From the NCBI RefSeq assembly GCF_033439725.1, contig NW_026944388.1, forward strand, positions 1,612,001-1,676,000: a stretch of 64,000 nt of DNA. Direction: 5' to 3'. Under the pieces are notes generated by a model, which was not told where the DNA came from, did no database searches, and saw only the letters and a list, made by a program, of their open reading frames with translations. Within the stretch, counting starts at the first letter, position 1. Every line of letters starts with the position of its first letter. The translations under genes and the position numbers were made by a program. Of this stretch, positions 11,367 to 21,479 are shown piece by piece. Source of the stretch: Neurospora tetraspora. Taxonomy: Eukaryota > Ascomycota > Sordariomycetes > Sordariales > Sordariaceae.

Positions 11367-14300
11367 TTAGGCCTTGATGCCTCTAGCACTGACTTCGCCC
11401 TTCTCGCCAATGTTCAGCGCCTTGCGACAGTCGGGACAATACCACTTCGTCGTCCTAGCCGGAATCGCGGTGAGTCCTACGCATTCGAGATGGAACCATT
11501 CCTGCTGGCATTTCTGTGGTTTGACATTGTGGTTAGCCTTGTGTCCCTTCTGGTTGTTCTGATTCCCTCCACCACTCTCTCCATCATCTTCATCATCGGA
11601 ATTGTTCGAGCACTGGCTCCGGGCGATTCTCACCCTCTTCTTTCCCGTCTGAGAGGGATAGCTCTCTGCGTTTTCTTCTTCATTTTCCTTGTTGGGCGCT
11701 TGCTCTTCGTCTTGCTCTTCATCATATTCATCCCCCTTTGTTCCCTGTTTTCGCTTGAGACCTTCTTGGTCGATCTTTGACCTTGTAGAAATGGACATGG
11801 TAGACGTAGAAGTTGCCGAAGCTCGACTTGCTGCGGCCTTGCCGGACTTTTTGGATGTTGACTTCTTCTTCTTGGTGGGTTGTTTACTCACATCAACGTT
11901 GTCACATTGAATCATTATCCCAAAGCTCACACGGTTGCATAGGCAGTACCTCGGCTCGTCGGGATCGATCACGTTTCCCTCGTCGTCCACTTCGACTTCC
12001 GTCTCGTTTTTGGTTCCGGCGGCGGCTGCTGTTGCTGCTGCTGCTGCCGCTGCTTGCCGACCTTCCGCAGCTGCCTTGTCCTTACCCTTTCCGGTGCGGG
12101 CGCTCTTCTTTGGCGCGGCTTTTCGTTTCCCAACAGCACTATTGCCGCCGCTCACAGTCCGGCTAATGACACCTGGCGCTGGTCTTTTAGTTCGCTTTCC
12201 GGTCGTCCGTGTGGTTATGGTCGTCTCTGCCGGAGCCTTGTCTGGTGCAGGGGTGTTCCGGGCAGTACTTGTGCGACGAGGGCGATCTGATGCAAGAGAT
12301 GGCTGGGGTTCTATACTAGAAGCCTTGCGACGGATAGACGTGGTTGATGCCACACTGGGAGGCGCAGTCGCCGTTGTGGATCCTGCTTGTTCATCTGGAT
12401 CTGGTGTGTGACTGGGTACATCTGCAGCTGGAGTTGTTTTACGGGACAAACTTTTTGTTTCCTTCTGCTGTTGCTGCACCTGTAGTTGTTGCTTCTGTGG
12501 TAGTTGATTTTGCTGCGGCTGCGGCTGCGGCTGCGGCTGGTGCTGCTGTTGTTGTAGTGGTTGTGGTTGTATTTGCGGTTGATTTTGCGGTTGTTGTTGC
12601 TGTTGCGGTTGTTGCTGCTGCTCTTGGGTGCGAGTCGTTTGCATCTTCCTCGTCTCTCTAACAGGAGGAAGAATCGGAGTTGTAGACTTTCTGGGCGACC
12701 GTAGCGGCGGCGGGATCGGTGTCTCAGCGGGTGGTAGCTTTATGGGTGGAACTGGAGGGGCCGCACTGGAACTACCGGCGATGCTGCTTGGGGCGGGAGA
12801 TGTCGCCGAAGCGACTGAGGCACTAGATTTGGCAGCGCTGGAGTGATCTTGGGCATGAATGGGGAGAGGAATGGGGGTTGTAGAATGCAAGACGGGTGTA
12901 GGCACTGCCGTTCTCTGGTGTGGTTGAAGATTTAGCTGCGGAGTAGGGACAGGAGTCTCGTTTTTCATCCGCTTGATCTGCGACTCCGGTTTCGTCGCAT
13001 CGGCCTCGATGACAGACTCCCTCTTGCGCTTCTTTGGTTGTTTGGGTCGGCTGTTGTTGACTATCGTAGGGGTTGGGGTTGGTTGGGTAATGGCAGGTTG
13101 TGAGTTATTCATCAGTATCCGGGCAACATTGTCCAAAAGCTTTGCCGATTCTTCGGCCTCAATCGCAGCCTGGTGTGCCAACTGGACTCTCTTGAGTTTC
13201 TTGGCCTCGTTCAACTTCATGCCGCGATTATAGGTATTCGCCTCGTCTGCAGCCAAGGCCTCTTCCGAGACCGCGCCCACGGGCATCTGCATCTCTCCAG
13301 TTGTAGGGTTCTTGACTGGGACAGGCATCTTTCCTTCAAAGACCCTTCCCTCTTGTTCCGCTTTTTGCTGTGCAGCTTTGAAGGCTTCATAACCGCGGCC
13401 CAAAGCTTGGAGTTCTCGAGCGATCATGGTAACAGAGGGGGTCCAGGCTGCATTCTTCTTCATCTTCTTTCTCAGCTTGGCGAGTTCGAATGGTGTAAGC
13501 TGGCCCCAAGGAGCGTCTGGACCGCCGATTACAGGGTTCACTGGAGGCGGGCCCAGCTGTGCCAGCGCAGCGCTCGTGGATAGCGGTTGCTCGCCGCCTG
13601 GAATATGCGGCGGGGGTACGGATGTTCTTGGCTTGGGGGCTTTTCCAGCTTTAGGGGGACGGGCAGGAGCCTTCATAACCTTGATGCGTGGCTGAGGTGC
13701 TGGGGTTACACGGCTGGTGGACAGAGATGCCGCATCCTCGTCCTCGGAGCTGCTCTCGCTGTCGCTGGTAAACGGTTCGTAGTTGAGCTCGTATGGTGCC
13801 AAAACTTCTCCAGGGACTGTGATTCTCGGGACCCTATGTCGTCGTGGTTTCTGGCCATCAAGTCGTAGGGGTGCCTTGGATCCTGCTGCTGCCTGGGGCG
13901 ACTTGAACGTTGCGACGGGGCTCTTGATCTCTTCTGGGGGCGGGTAGTTCTCAAACATGGTCTCCAGCTTGGCGAGAATGGTTTTGATGCGACTGTGATG
14001 TCGTTTAACCTCTCCGTCCATTCGTACAGCTTCCGCGTGGGCGGAAACACGGGCATTCATGCCTTGTTGAAGCTGTTCGGATATGTCGGCGCGCAGATCG
14101 ACGGCACTGGTCCGCTCGGAGGGCGGGATGTTTGGTAGCTGAGACCATTTCTTGGTGAGTTCGTGGACATTGGTGGACGCGTTAATATGGGTTTCGTCGA
14201 GTTTGCCGATGAGGGTGAGGGAGCGCATAATGTCGGCAGGAAGGTATTCGGTAAAGTCGAGGAAATCGGTGACGGTAGCTTGGGCATCGGGGTCGGCAGG

Positions 14301-14432
14301 CATGTCGAGAGAGTTGAGGGGGTTGAGGGCGCCGAGGGTCTGAATCGCCTGCTGGATGGGCGGCGCGTCCTGACGCGGGGAAATGGGTTCGTCCATCGCG
14401 TTGGACTGCGCGATTGCTTCGGCAGCAGACAT
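11367..14432 (-). CDS. ING-family protein with C-terminal PHD finger
   Basis: ING proteins are histone-reader subunits of acetyltransferase (NuA3/NuA4) or deacetylase (Rpd3L) complexes; the PHD finger reads H3 K4 methylation. Exons 11892-14432 and 11367-11513 give 895 residues. The ING helical domain is about residues 46-165 (DFLDFTEYLPADIMRSLTLI). The middle is disordered, with a Gln/Pro-rich tract and an Ala run near 805-820. The spliced PHD ligands are C830, C832, C843, C849, H855, C858, C873 and C876. The 378-nt intron (11514-11891: GTGAGT, GCTAAC, CCACAG) has no stop and is a multiple of three, so retention gives a 1,021-residue form with 126 Lys-rich and acidic residues between ligands 3 and 4. 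I cannot tell Yng1, Yng2 and Pho23 types apart. Confidence 0.85.
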   Translation of the reverse strand: MSAAEAIAQSNAMDEPISPRQDAPPIQQAIQTLGALNPLNSLDMPADPDAQATVTDFLDFTEYLPADIMRSLTLIGKLDETHINASTNVHELTKKWSQLPNIPPSERTSAVDLRADISEQLQQGMNARVSAHAEAVRMDGEVKRHHSRIKTILAKLETMFENYPPPEEIKSPVATFKSPQAAAGSKAPLRLDGQKPRRHRVPRITVPGEVLAPYELNYEPFTSDSESSSEDEDAASLSTSRVTPAPQPRIKVMKAPARPPKAGKAPKPRTSVPPPHIPGGEQPLSTSAALAQLGPPPVNPVIGGPDAPWGQLTPFELAKLRKKMKKNAAWTPSVTMIARELQALGRGYEAFKAAQQKAEQEGRVFEGKMPVPVKNPTTGEMQMPVGAVSEEALAADEANTYNRGMKLNEAKKLKRVQLAHQAAIEAEESAKLLDNVARILMNNSQPAITQPTPTPTIVNNSRPKQPKKRKRESVIEADATKPESQIKRMKNETPVPTPQLNLQPHQRTAVPTPVLHSTTPIPLPIHAQDHSSAAKSSASVASATSPAPSSIAGSSSAAPPVPPIKLPPAETPIPPPLRSPRKSTTPILPPVRETRKMQTTRTQEQQQQPQQQQQPQNQPQIQPQPLQQQQHQPQPQPQPQQNQLPQKQQLQVQQQQKETKSLSRKTTPAADVPSHTPDPDEQAGSTTATAPPSVASTTSIRRKASSIEPQPSLASDRPRRTSTARNTPAPDKAPAETTITTRTTGKRTKRPAPGVISRTVSGGNSAVGKRKAAPKKSARTGKGKDKAAAEGRQAAAAAAATAAAAGTKNETEVEVDDEGNVIDPDEPRYCLCNRVSFGIMIQCDNVDVSKQPTKKKKSTSKKSGKAAASRASATSTSTMSISTRSKIDQEGLKRKQGTKGDEYDEEQDEEQAPNKENEEENAESYPSQTGKKRVRIARSQCSNNSDDEDDGESGGGNQNNQKGHKANHNVKPQKCQQEWFHLECVGLTAIPARTTKWYCPDCRKALNIGEKGEVSARGIKA
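12465..12640. repeat. CAG/CAA-rich repeat encoding a poly-Gln/Pro tract
   Basis: An imperfect triplet repeat within the ING-family gene; the coding strand reads mostly CAG, CAA and CCG codons. It encodes a low-complexity Gln-Pro segment of the kind often found in fungal transcription proteins. Confidence 0.8.
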
Positions 14433-15483
14433 CTCGAATGGGGAGTGTTGTGAGGCTCGGAGGACGATAAGGAAAGGGGCTATATATCGGCGGGCAGGTT
14501 CATTTCTAGGCGTCGCGCACGCTGCAAGATGGTCGCCTTGGTTTGTTGTCCGAGTCGCCGAGGTATCGAGGCTTGGTTGAGGGTAAAGGTCCCACGCGAT
14601 TGCGGGCGGTTGGCAGCAAAATGGCCGTCCGTTTGCTGAGCTGCAGTGGGCGATGATGTCGTGGGACGCGTGAGGTCAAGTGGAAAGTCCGGGCGTGGAC
14701 CTAGCTTGTGAAACGGGCCTGTGGAGTTTGCCAATGATCGGCCTTTGTGGAGAAGGGACCGTGGGCTGGAAACTTGGCGCCCCACTTTCCTGCAGTCAGC
14801 TGCAGCGCTCAGGAACGAATACCTTGACAGGTTTAGCGTGTTTTGTAAACAATTTATTCGCCTTTTTTTGAACTCAAGGTTGTTGGTCTCCCTCCAGTTT
14901 TGGCTCCCTTTTTGTTGGTTGATGGTCAAAGTTGGTTGGTTCTGCAAGTGACCAAGCGAGCCAAGGAAAGACTGCTGTTCCCCCAACCCATCATTGACAG
15001 TAGATCCCCCAGTGGTTATCGTCATGATTGCCTCAGCTGTTCAAGCACGGCCCGTGTAAACGAGCGTTGTTGATTTTGTCCCTCTAAATATCTATCGAAT
15101 CCACCCATCAGAATCTCGACTGTACCTCTAGCTGATGACATAAACATGTAGATGAAAAACAAAACCGAAAAGGAAAAAGACTTCCTTTCCAAACAATTGA
15201 TCCTGCGCGCCGCTCACATCATGTTGCCTCTACTCCATCTTCAAAGTCTAAATGAGATAACCGCGAGAGGAAAAGAACGAAGGATAGGAAACAAGTGAAG
15301 GTGGCCGGAATGACAACTGCAACAACGAACACCAAGCCCATGGACTAGGAAATGAAAACAACCAACAATAACACACGGTATACCAGGTCTAACACAAAAA
15401 AGTCTTCCAGCGTCTAAGAAGAATAAAAGAAAGTGGAAAAAGCGACCGAGGAAAAAAAGTAAGGAATACATCCAATGAACTTT
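14433..15483. other. Intergenic region, no gene seen
   Basis: About 1 kb between the start of the ING-family gene and the stop of the bactofilin-like gene. The part from 14433 is probably promoter and leader; the part up to 15483 is 3' UTR. No frame here has a recognisable motif. Confidence 0.5.
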
Positions 15484-16455
15484 CTATCCCTCATAGTTAG
15501 TCCTCTGGATAAGCTTAGCACCATGGACCGTCTCGCCCTGCTCAGTCTGATACCAAGACTGGTCACCGACGGTAGTTATGGACGCGTATGCTGTCAGAGT
15601 TTTGCACTTTCTGTAATTGTGATTTCGGTCAGTATGGAGTCATTTGTTCTGTGGCTGAATAAAAATCTGAGCAAACTTACAGATACCCATTGATGGTGAT
15701 GGCTCCCCACACTTCCAAGTCCCCTTGGACCTCGAAAGTTCCGGTGATTTTCAGTTTTCCAAAGATTTTGACTCTGTCGCTGTTTTGGGCAGGATGGACG
15801 GTTAGAATTTTTATGGTTCTATAAAAGAGAGAGAAAAGAGAGGCGGGGGAGGGAGGGGGTGAAAAGTGACTTACACACACAAAGCACTCCCATTAACCTT
15901 GACATTCCCATACGCCTTAATCTTATTACTATTTCCAACGTCGTTAGCATCGCCCACTTCCTTCGCATCCTCATTTCCAGAAACCAAAAGTCAGAGAAGA
16001 AGAGAACAAACATACCTGCACCTCAAATCCCCAACAATATCAATATCCCCATACGCCTCAATCCGATCCCTCACCGCAAAGTTCCCCGAGAAAGCAACGC
16101 CTCCGCCGGACTTGACTGACCCGTCGACTTCCATTGGTCCTCTCAACTCGATGGAGCTGTCTGATTCGATGCTCTTCTTTCTCTTGACAGTGGCAACTTG
16201 TTGCTGGTTGTTTGTGTTGGAAGACCCCGTCCCGGTATTGGTGCCGTAGACTCCTCCCTGCCCTTGGGAATCGAAAGTCATGATGTGCTCGTATTGGTAC
16301 ATTGTTGTCGATGGCGCTTCGGGCTCAGAGGATGCTGTTGTTGCCGTTGGTGCTGCTGGTGTTGCTGGTGCTACTTCTGCAACAGGAAGAGAAGATGAAG
16401 TAGACGAAGAAGTAGTGTCAGAAGTAGGAGGATGCTGATGTGGTCTCTCTCTCAT
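15484..16455 (-). CDS. Bactofilin-like (polymer-forming, beta-helical repeat) protein
   Basis: Exons 16016-16455, 15875-15928, 15681-15779 and 15484-15610 give 239 residues. All three introns have good signals (GTATGT, GTAAGT and GTAAGT donors; GCTAAC, TCTAAC and ACTGAC branches) and each join keeps frame. Residues 1 to about 75 are Ser/Thr/Pro-rich. From about residue 95 there is a run of short Gly-punctuated repeats (ELRGPMEVDGSVKSGGGVAF; AYGDIDIVGDLRC; AYGNVKVNGSALC; IFGKLKITGTFEVQGDLEVW; GAITINGYL), the pattern of a right-handed beta-helix as in bacterial bactofilins. The C-terminal tail is compact and non-repetitive (SITTVGDQSWYQTEQGETVH). A second possible start is Met52 (MYQYEHIM). Function is unknown; a structural or cell-surface role is only a guess. 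The repeat architecture is clear, the family name is by analogy. Confidence 0.7.
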
Positions 16456-18879
16456 AACATGTTGCCAAAATACTCAGTCTTCGTGGCCTATCCGCTGAGT
16501 GATGTCCTCGAGGATATGACTGCTGTTGATGTTGTTGAGTCCTAATTGCTGATGAAGCTCATGATATCGAAGAGTGTCAACCTCCGTTGTCAACTGGGGG
16601 ATCAAGTGCAGCTATATAGTAGACGTCGAAGACCAGAGTCTGTAGCCTTACAGAAACGAATGGCCGTAGAGACACTAGATATTCATGACCCAATGGAGGA
16701 CAGGAGTGAGAAAATAGTGAAGCTCCAACCCAGACGAAAGCGTCATAGTCCACTTCGAAAATTTTCTAGGACTGTCTGTCGGAACTCTGACCTAGTCTAC
16801 ATTACAAACACCGACCGGCGAAGCTTCGCCCAGCCTAACCTGAAGATAGAGGTATCAATATGGCGGTGGCATGAGCCTTCGGAGCCCTATGGAGTCGAGA
16901 ATTCTTCGTTACCATTTCCCCTTTGGGACGGTTTATGAGAAGCTATGCGCCCCCCATGTCCCATGGGCGCAACGGTAACGGAGCGAGTCAACGGCCGGCC
17001 GATATGTCATCACAAGGACCCTAACATACAATGGCATGTTGGTGGTTCTCCATCAAGCCACGGACCGCAAAGCCATGACACCAGATTATCACACATACAT
17101 GGTCTTACTACTGCCACTGCACCCAGATATGTCCACAACAGCAAACATCAGTATGAAAATCTCCGCTTCTGTGCCTCGCCCATGATGATACATTGGACAT
17201 GTACGTACACAGCAAGCCACCCACGTCCTTGCCAGGCTTGCGCATCAACACCACCCATCAATGATCCATGTCTTTCTAGCCCGGAATGTGTACCGAACCC
17301 ACTGCCCCCAGTCCCTTGGCATCGAGGAATGGAATGCTAGACAAGATTTCTTTTTTTTTTCCCCGGAAAAAAACAATGCTGTGAGTATTCCCTAACAGAA
17401 ATTGCGGGTAGCATAAAAGTCACCTATTGGATATCAACCTTCACTTGATGGGACTGAGGCAGTCAGAAGCGCAGGACTTTTGATATTGTCCTAGGGCACT
17501 GGGTAGGAAGATGAACTCCGCCATGTCATTGACACAAGGTAAGGCAAAGCAAGGAACCAGCCGGTCCTGGTACTGGTCCTAACTCTGAGCCATAGAGATG
17601 CAGTACATAGTCTGGTATACCTAGAGGTATGTAATGTAGTCAATGTCTTGCTTTCTCGCCGACCGAAGTTGAAGTCGAGGTTAGTCTACTCCATGTATGT
17701 ACCTAGCGCCAGATCGCGCTTCTTCGCTTAAGAAAAGCTGCGTCTACACGGCGTGACGGCGTAGAATTGCAACTCTGGCGTTACAACAACAACAAGCCAC
17801 CGACGGACGGACGGGGCCCTCGTGGGCGTGTGTTTGGCGCCCTGGTGTCGTCAACGAAACACACTCGAGGAGGCCGCCCATAGCACTTCACCTAGGTAGG
17901 TAGTAGTGTAGCAGCCGGCTACCCGTTCGCGGCGCTCGGTGGGGGTGGATCGCGTTAAACGGTGGTAGTCCGGTGTCCTGATCCGTTCGGCTCTGTCGCT
18001 AGAAATGAGGCGTCGTTATGTTCAATAAGGAGGGTTACAACAGCTTGCCATTCGCCGACTTTGCCGGCCGCTGCCGATAAGGTTCATGGCGCAGCGGCGC
18101 AGCAGGGCTAACTAACAGTTCGACGACGACGAAGAAGAAGAAGAGGGGGGATCGGGAACAACGGCACAGCACCCTGTCTTGCCTGTTTTGACAAGAGTGA
18201 CAGTGACTTTTGCCGAACGGAACACACCGACCGATCGTGAGACTTCTCCATTTAGTTCCGGGCAGTTCGTTTCATGCATGGCTTGCAGACCTTAGCTTGG
18301 TTGCCCGATTGAGAGATCTTCAGCTTTGAAACAGCCTTGCCTCGCGCTTAAGCTGCCTTGGCTGGACGTCAGCCTGTGTTACTACCCCAGTCAAGATACG
18401 CCGTCCTGCAGTGATGACATACCGAAAGTGGTGACCGCATCCCACGGAACAGTTTCAACGCCAAACGCCCATTTCTGTTTGGACTGCAACAAGGATAATG
18501 AAGATATGAACCGAGAAAAGAGAATTCGCGATGATTGCCCATCTTGGTCCTGGACTGCGACTCCAGCCTTGCTAGATATTTGGTAAAGCATTAAGAAGAC
18601 CGAGTATGCCAAGCATGGGGTTAACATGGGTCACTTCCCCAGCCAACCCACGTGGCATACATATCTGGGCATCAGATCACCATTATCACGCTCGGTGAGA
18701 CGGTGAGCCTATTGTGTAGTTTCATATTTTTTTTTTGATACATGTATGTGAAAGGGTAAACCATTGGCGTCCAAGAGAACATGCAATATGACAAATGACT
18801 TCATTCTCCAAGGCGAAGCAAATCATATCCAGCAAGTGCTGCCTATCTCCAACATCCCCATGCCGTAGTTAGAGGTAGC
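16456..18879. other. 2.4-kb intergenic region, no gene seen
   Basis: Between the bactofilin-like gene and the stop of the membrane-protein gene. Two adjacent open frames (16546-16938 and 16945-17340) have no motif, hydrophobic segment or coding-like composition I trust. Short AGGTAGGTA-type motifs occur near 17895 and poly-T runs near 17350 and 18727. Nothing else is evident. Confidence 0.45.
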
Positions 18880-20190
18880 TTACACACTTCCTACATATCT
18901 CAGGGCCAGGCCGGTGATCGCGGCAGCCAGAACCCAGACGCTCGCATAGACAGCTGCTCCGTATGAGTCTACGCCGCTGAGGACAGTGGTAGCCTGCAGA
19001 TAGGTATCGACTCCAGCAAAAAGCATGGCCACGGCAGTCCTCTTGACCGAGACCTTGGTCGGGGTGGTGTACCCCCAAAGGTTCCAGCAGATGGTCTGTC
19101 CAAGGGTGGCGGTGGCCGGATCAAACTCCGCAACCTCCTGGTCCTTGACGGTGGGCGAAGCGGTGACGAAAGGAGTAAAGATCAAGGTCCGCGCAGCCAC
19201 GCCGAAGAGCAGGCAAAGGATCAGCGTCAGCGGACGGTTGAAGCTGAAGAGCTGGGCGTCTTGAGCAGGCTCAATGGTGCGGATACCCTCAAAGTAGAGG
19301 ACAAAGTTGGTGGGAAGGAAAGTCCGGCAGGCCAAGAACAGTGTAACGCTGTAGACGAGGGCGGAAAGCATCGAGGTAAGCACCTGGATCTGCCTGTCGA
19401 CAACGATGTCCCGGTTAGGGATACCAGGTGCGGCTGAGTGGGCGCCCGAAAGCCGGCGCAAGAGGAGGAAGGGAACGAAGGTCGATACGACCTCAACAGC
19501 GAGGTAGGCGCCGGCAGTCGAAGCACGGATGCCATAGTAAGTAGAGATCAGGTAGGCCTGTGGAACATATCAGTTGTGTGTGTGCCAAGATAGGGATGGG
19601 ATGGTAGACAGCGGATGGAAACTCACCATCGGACCATGAGAGAGAACAGCCAGAGCAGCAAGGTCAAAACCGTCATAGTTTCCGTACCAACCCAGAGCAA
19701 GTCCAAATCTGCCATGCCATTGGCGTTAGTAAGATGGAGCTGAACCTCATGCGTCTCTTTTCCAGCCCTACGACAGGGGTTTGTTTGCCGAAGAAGCGCG
19801 CCTCTTCGGCAAAGATCAGGGAGTTTCTTACAGTTTCCAACCCGCCAACGCAAGCGCTTCCGTCTGTGTCAGAGACGAGGCGGGCCTAGCAACCTTGGCC
19901 AGCTCGCCGTGGGTGTACTCCACCACCAGGGACCGCCCGAGCGACTCGAGATAAAAGCTCAGGACGGCAACCAGGGCAAAGCGGACTGCACCCGGCAGTC
20001 GCGCACGCTTCACAGGCGCAGGCACCACTCCGTGAGTCTGGGCAACTTGGACAGCAGCCTCCACGGCGGGCACGGCGATCGAGGTTGCGAGTGCGACGGG
20101 GTCCGCAGCCTTGACCGCATCTCCAGCTGCGTCCTCCACCGCTGCCGCCACCGTGTCCACTACTTTCTTCACAGACTTTTGTCGAGCCAT
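18880..20190 (-). CDS. Multipass membrane protein, function unknown
   Basis: Exons 19832-20190, 19627-19708 and 18880-19557 give 372 residues. The donors are GTAAGA and GTGAGT, and joins give EALALAGWKL-FGLALGWYGN and AVLSHGPM-AYLISTYYG in frame. The N-terminus (MARQKSVKKVVDTVAAAVED) is Lys/Ala/Val-rich and could be amphipathic. About seven hydrophobic segments follow: near 75-95 (AVRFALVAVLSFYLESL), 112-130, 137-155, 160-180, 200-225, 255-275 and a final pair near 320-370. A repeated small-residue pattern and the motif GWYGNYDGFDLAALAVLSHG stand out. No signal peptide or catalytic motif is recognised. I do not know this family; a transporter or organelle membrane protein is possible but unsupported. 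The gene model itself is well supported. Confidence 0.75.
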
Positions 20191-21479
20191 CGGTACCTAG
20201 TGCCGTTCGTGGTTATCGATGCGAGATACTCGTCAGGGATAGAAGTGTTCGAGCGGGGCGCGGGTTGCTTCTTTTTTCTGCGCGGGGGGAGACGGGCGTG
20301 ATGAGAGGCGACGCGCGAGTTTTGTGTTTTTGTTGAGCTTCACTAACGGGGCGTTGACCGAAATGTGCACGGGATTCGTACGAACCAATGCAATTGGTGA
20401 TTTGTGTTATGAAAAGAGAGCTCCCAATTAGGCAAATGACAGAATGAAGAGAGACTTGCTCGGTTTGAGTGTAAACGGCAAGAGTCGCGTCGGATGATGA
20501 TGGAGATCGATGCTAATGGGGAAAAGAGCTAGGGAGGCTCGGGAGGGAAGCTGATGGGTAGGTGGTGTGGAGCAGTGACGTCCCCCTTCCCGTCCTGCCG
20601 CGCTAACCTCCGCATCGACCCCACTGCCCGCCCGCTGGGGGAGGCAGGAAAGTTCAGGTAAACACAGCAGCCCCAGGTCGAGCTCTTCATCACCCGCCCG
20701 ACCACGCAGCACTGCCAGGTAAACCTGCGCCGCCGGGCGGGCATCAAGCAAGAAAATATTACCACTGCAACAAAATCCGGGCATTATCAGTACATAACAT
20801 CTTGTCACGAACCTGAACTGTGCCAGTCCACGGTCTATCGACCGAAATCGAAAAGTATTTATTCTACGCCCTCTGCCTTTTTTTTTCTTCTTTCAAGAAA
20901 CAACCTACGCGAGCAACTCTCCCGCCTGTTCGTCGCATCCAACTTGGCTTGAGCCCAAGCAAAACCCAATCTCACTTACCCTGGAGACAGCCAGGAACAG
21001 TCCTCAACCATCAACACCTCACATCTCTGCTGTTGTGTAACCCGTCCTTTTCCACTCTCGCCAGCCAAACAAACCACACGGCGGCACTTCTTCATCTGTG
21101 CTTGTGTTATACCTTGGTGTATTGTTGTTCACGTAGGTTGTTCATATGGTATTTGTTCGCTCGCTAACTAGATGTGTTTCCAAGTATTTGCTCGACGCTC
21201 GCTCACAACACTCACTTTAACCTCGTGGAGTTATGACTGTGTCCCGCGACACCTCTGGCGCTGGCATCTCTCAGCCCATGAGCCATGGCTCGCCAACCAC
21301 AGTGCTCTCCACTCTTCGGTGCCAAGTGTCGTCGGCGGAGCAAAGTGCCTCATTAACATGGTTTCGATATAGATATACAAAAGGAAATCCTTCATCAACA
21401 TCATAAGTTCCTTCTCTTCCCGAACCAAACACGAGTTGCTTCCGCAATATAGTACAGGCAACGAACCGCTTCGCCTTTC
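20191..21479. other. Intergenic region, no gene seen
   Basis: About 1.3 kb upstream of the membrane-protein gene, ending at the stop of the C2H2 gene. It probably holds the promoter of the former and the 3' UTR of the latter. Small frames on both strands have no supporting motif. Confidence 0.5.

Noticed and set aside
11935-12846. Ala/Val-rich frames opposite the ING-family gene
   Set aside because: Antisense shadows of its Gln- and Ala-rich codons.
16546-17340. Two adjacent open frames (+) that could be exons of one gene
   Set aside because: No convincing donor/acceptor pair joins them and neither has a motif.
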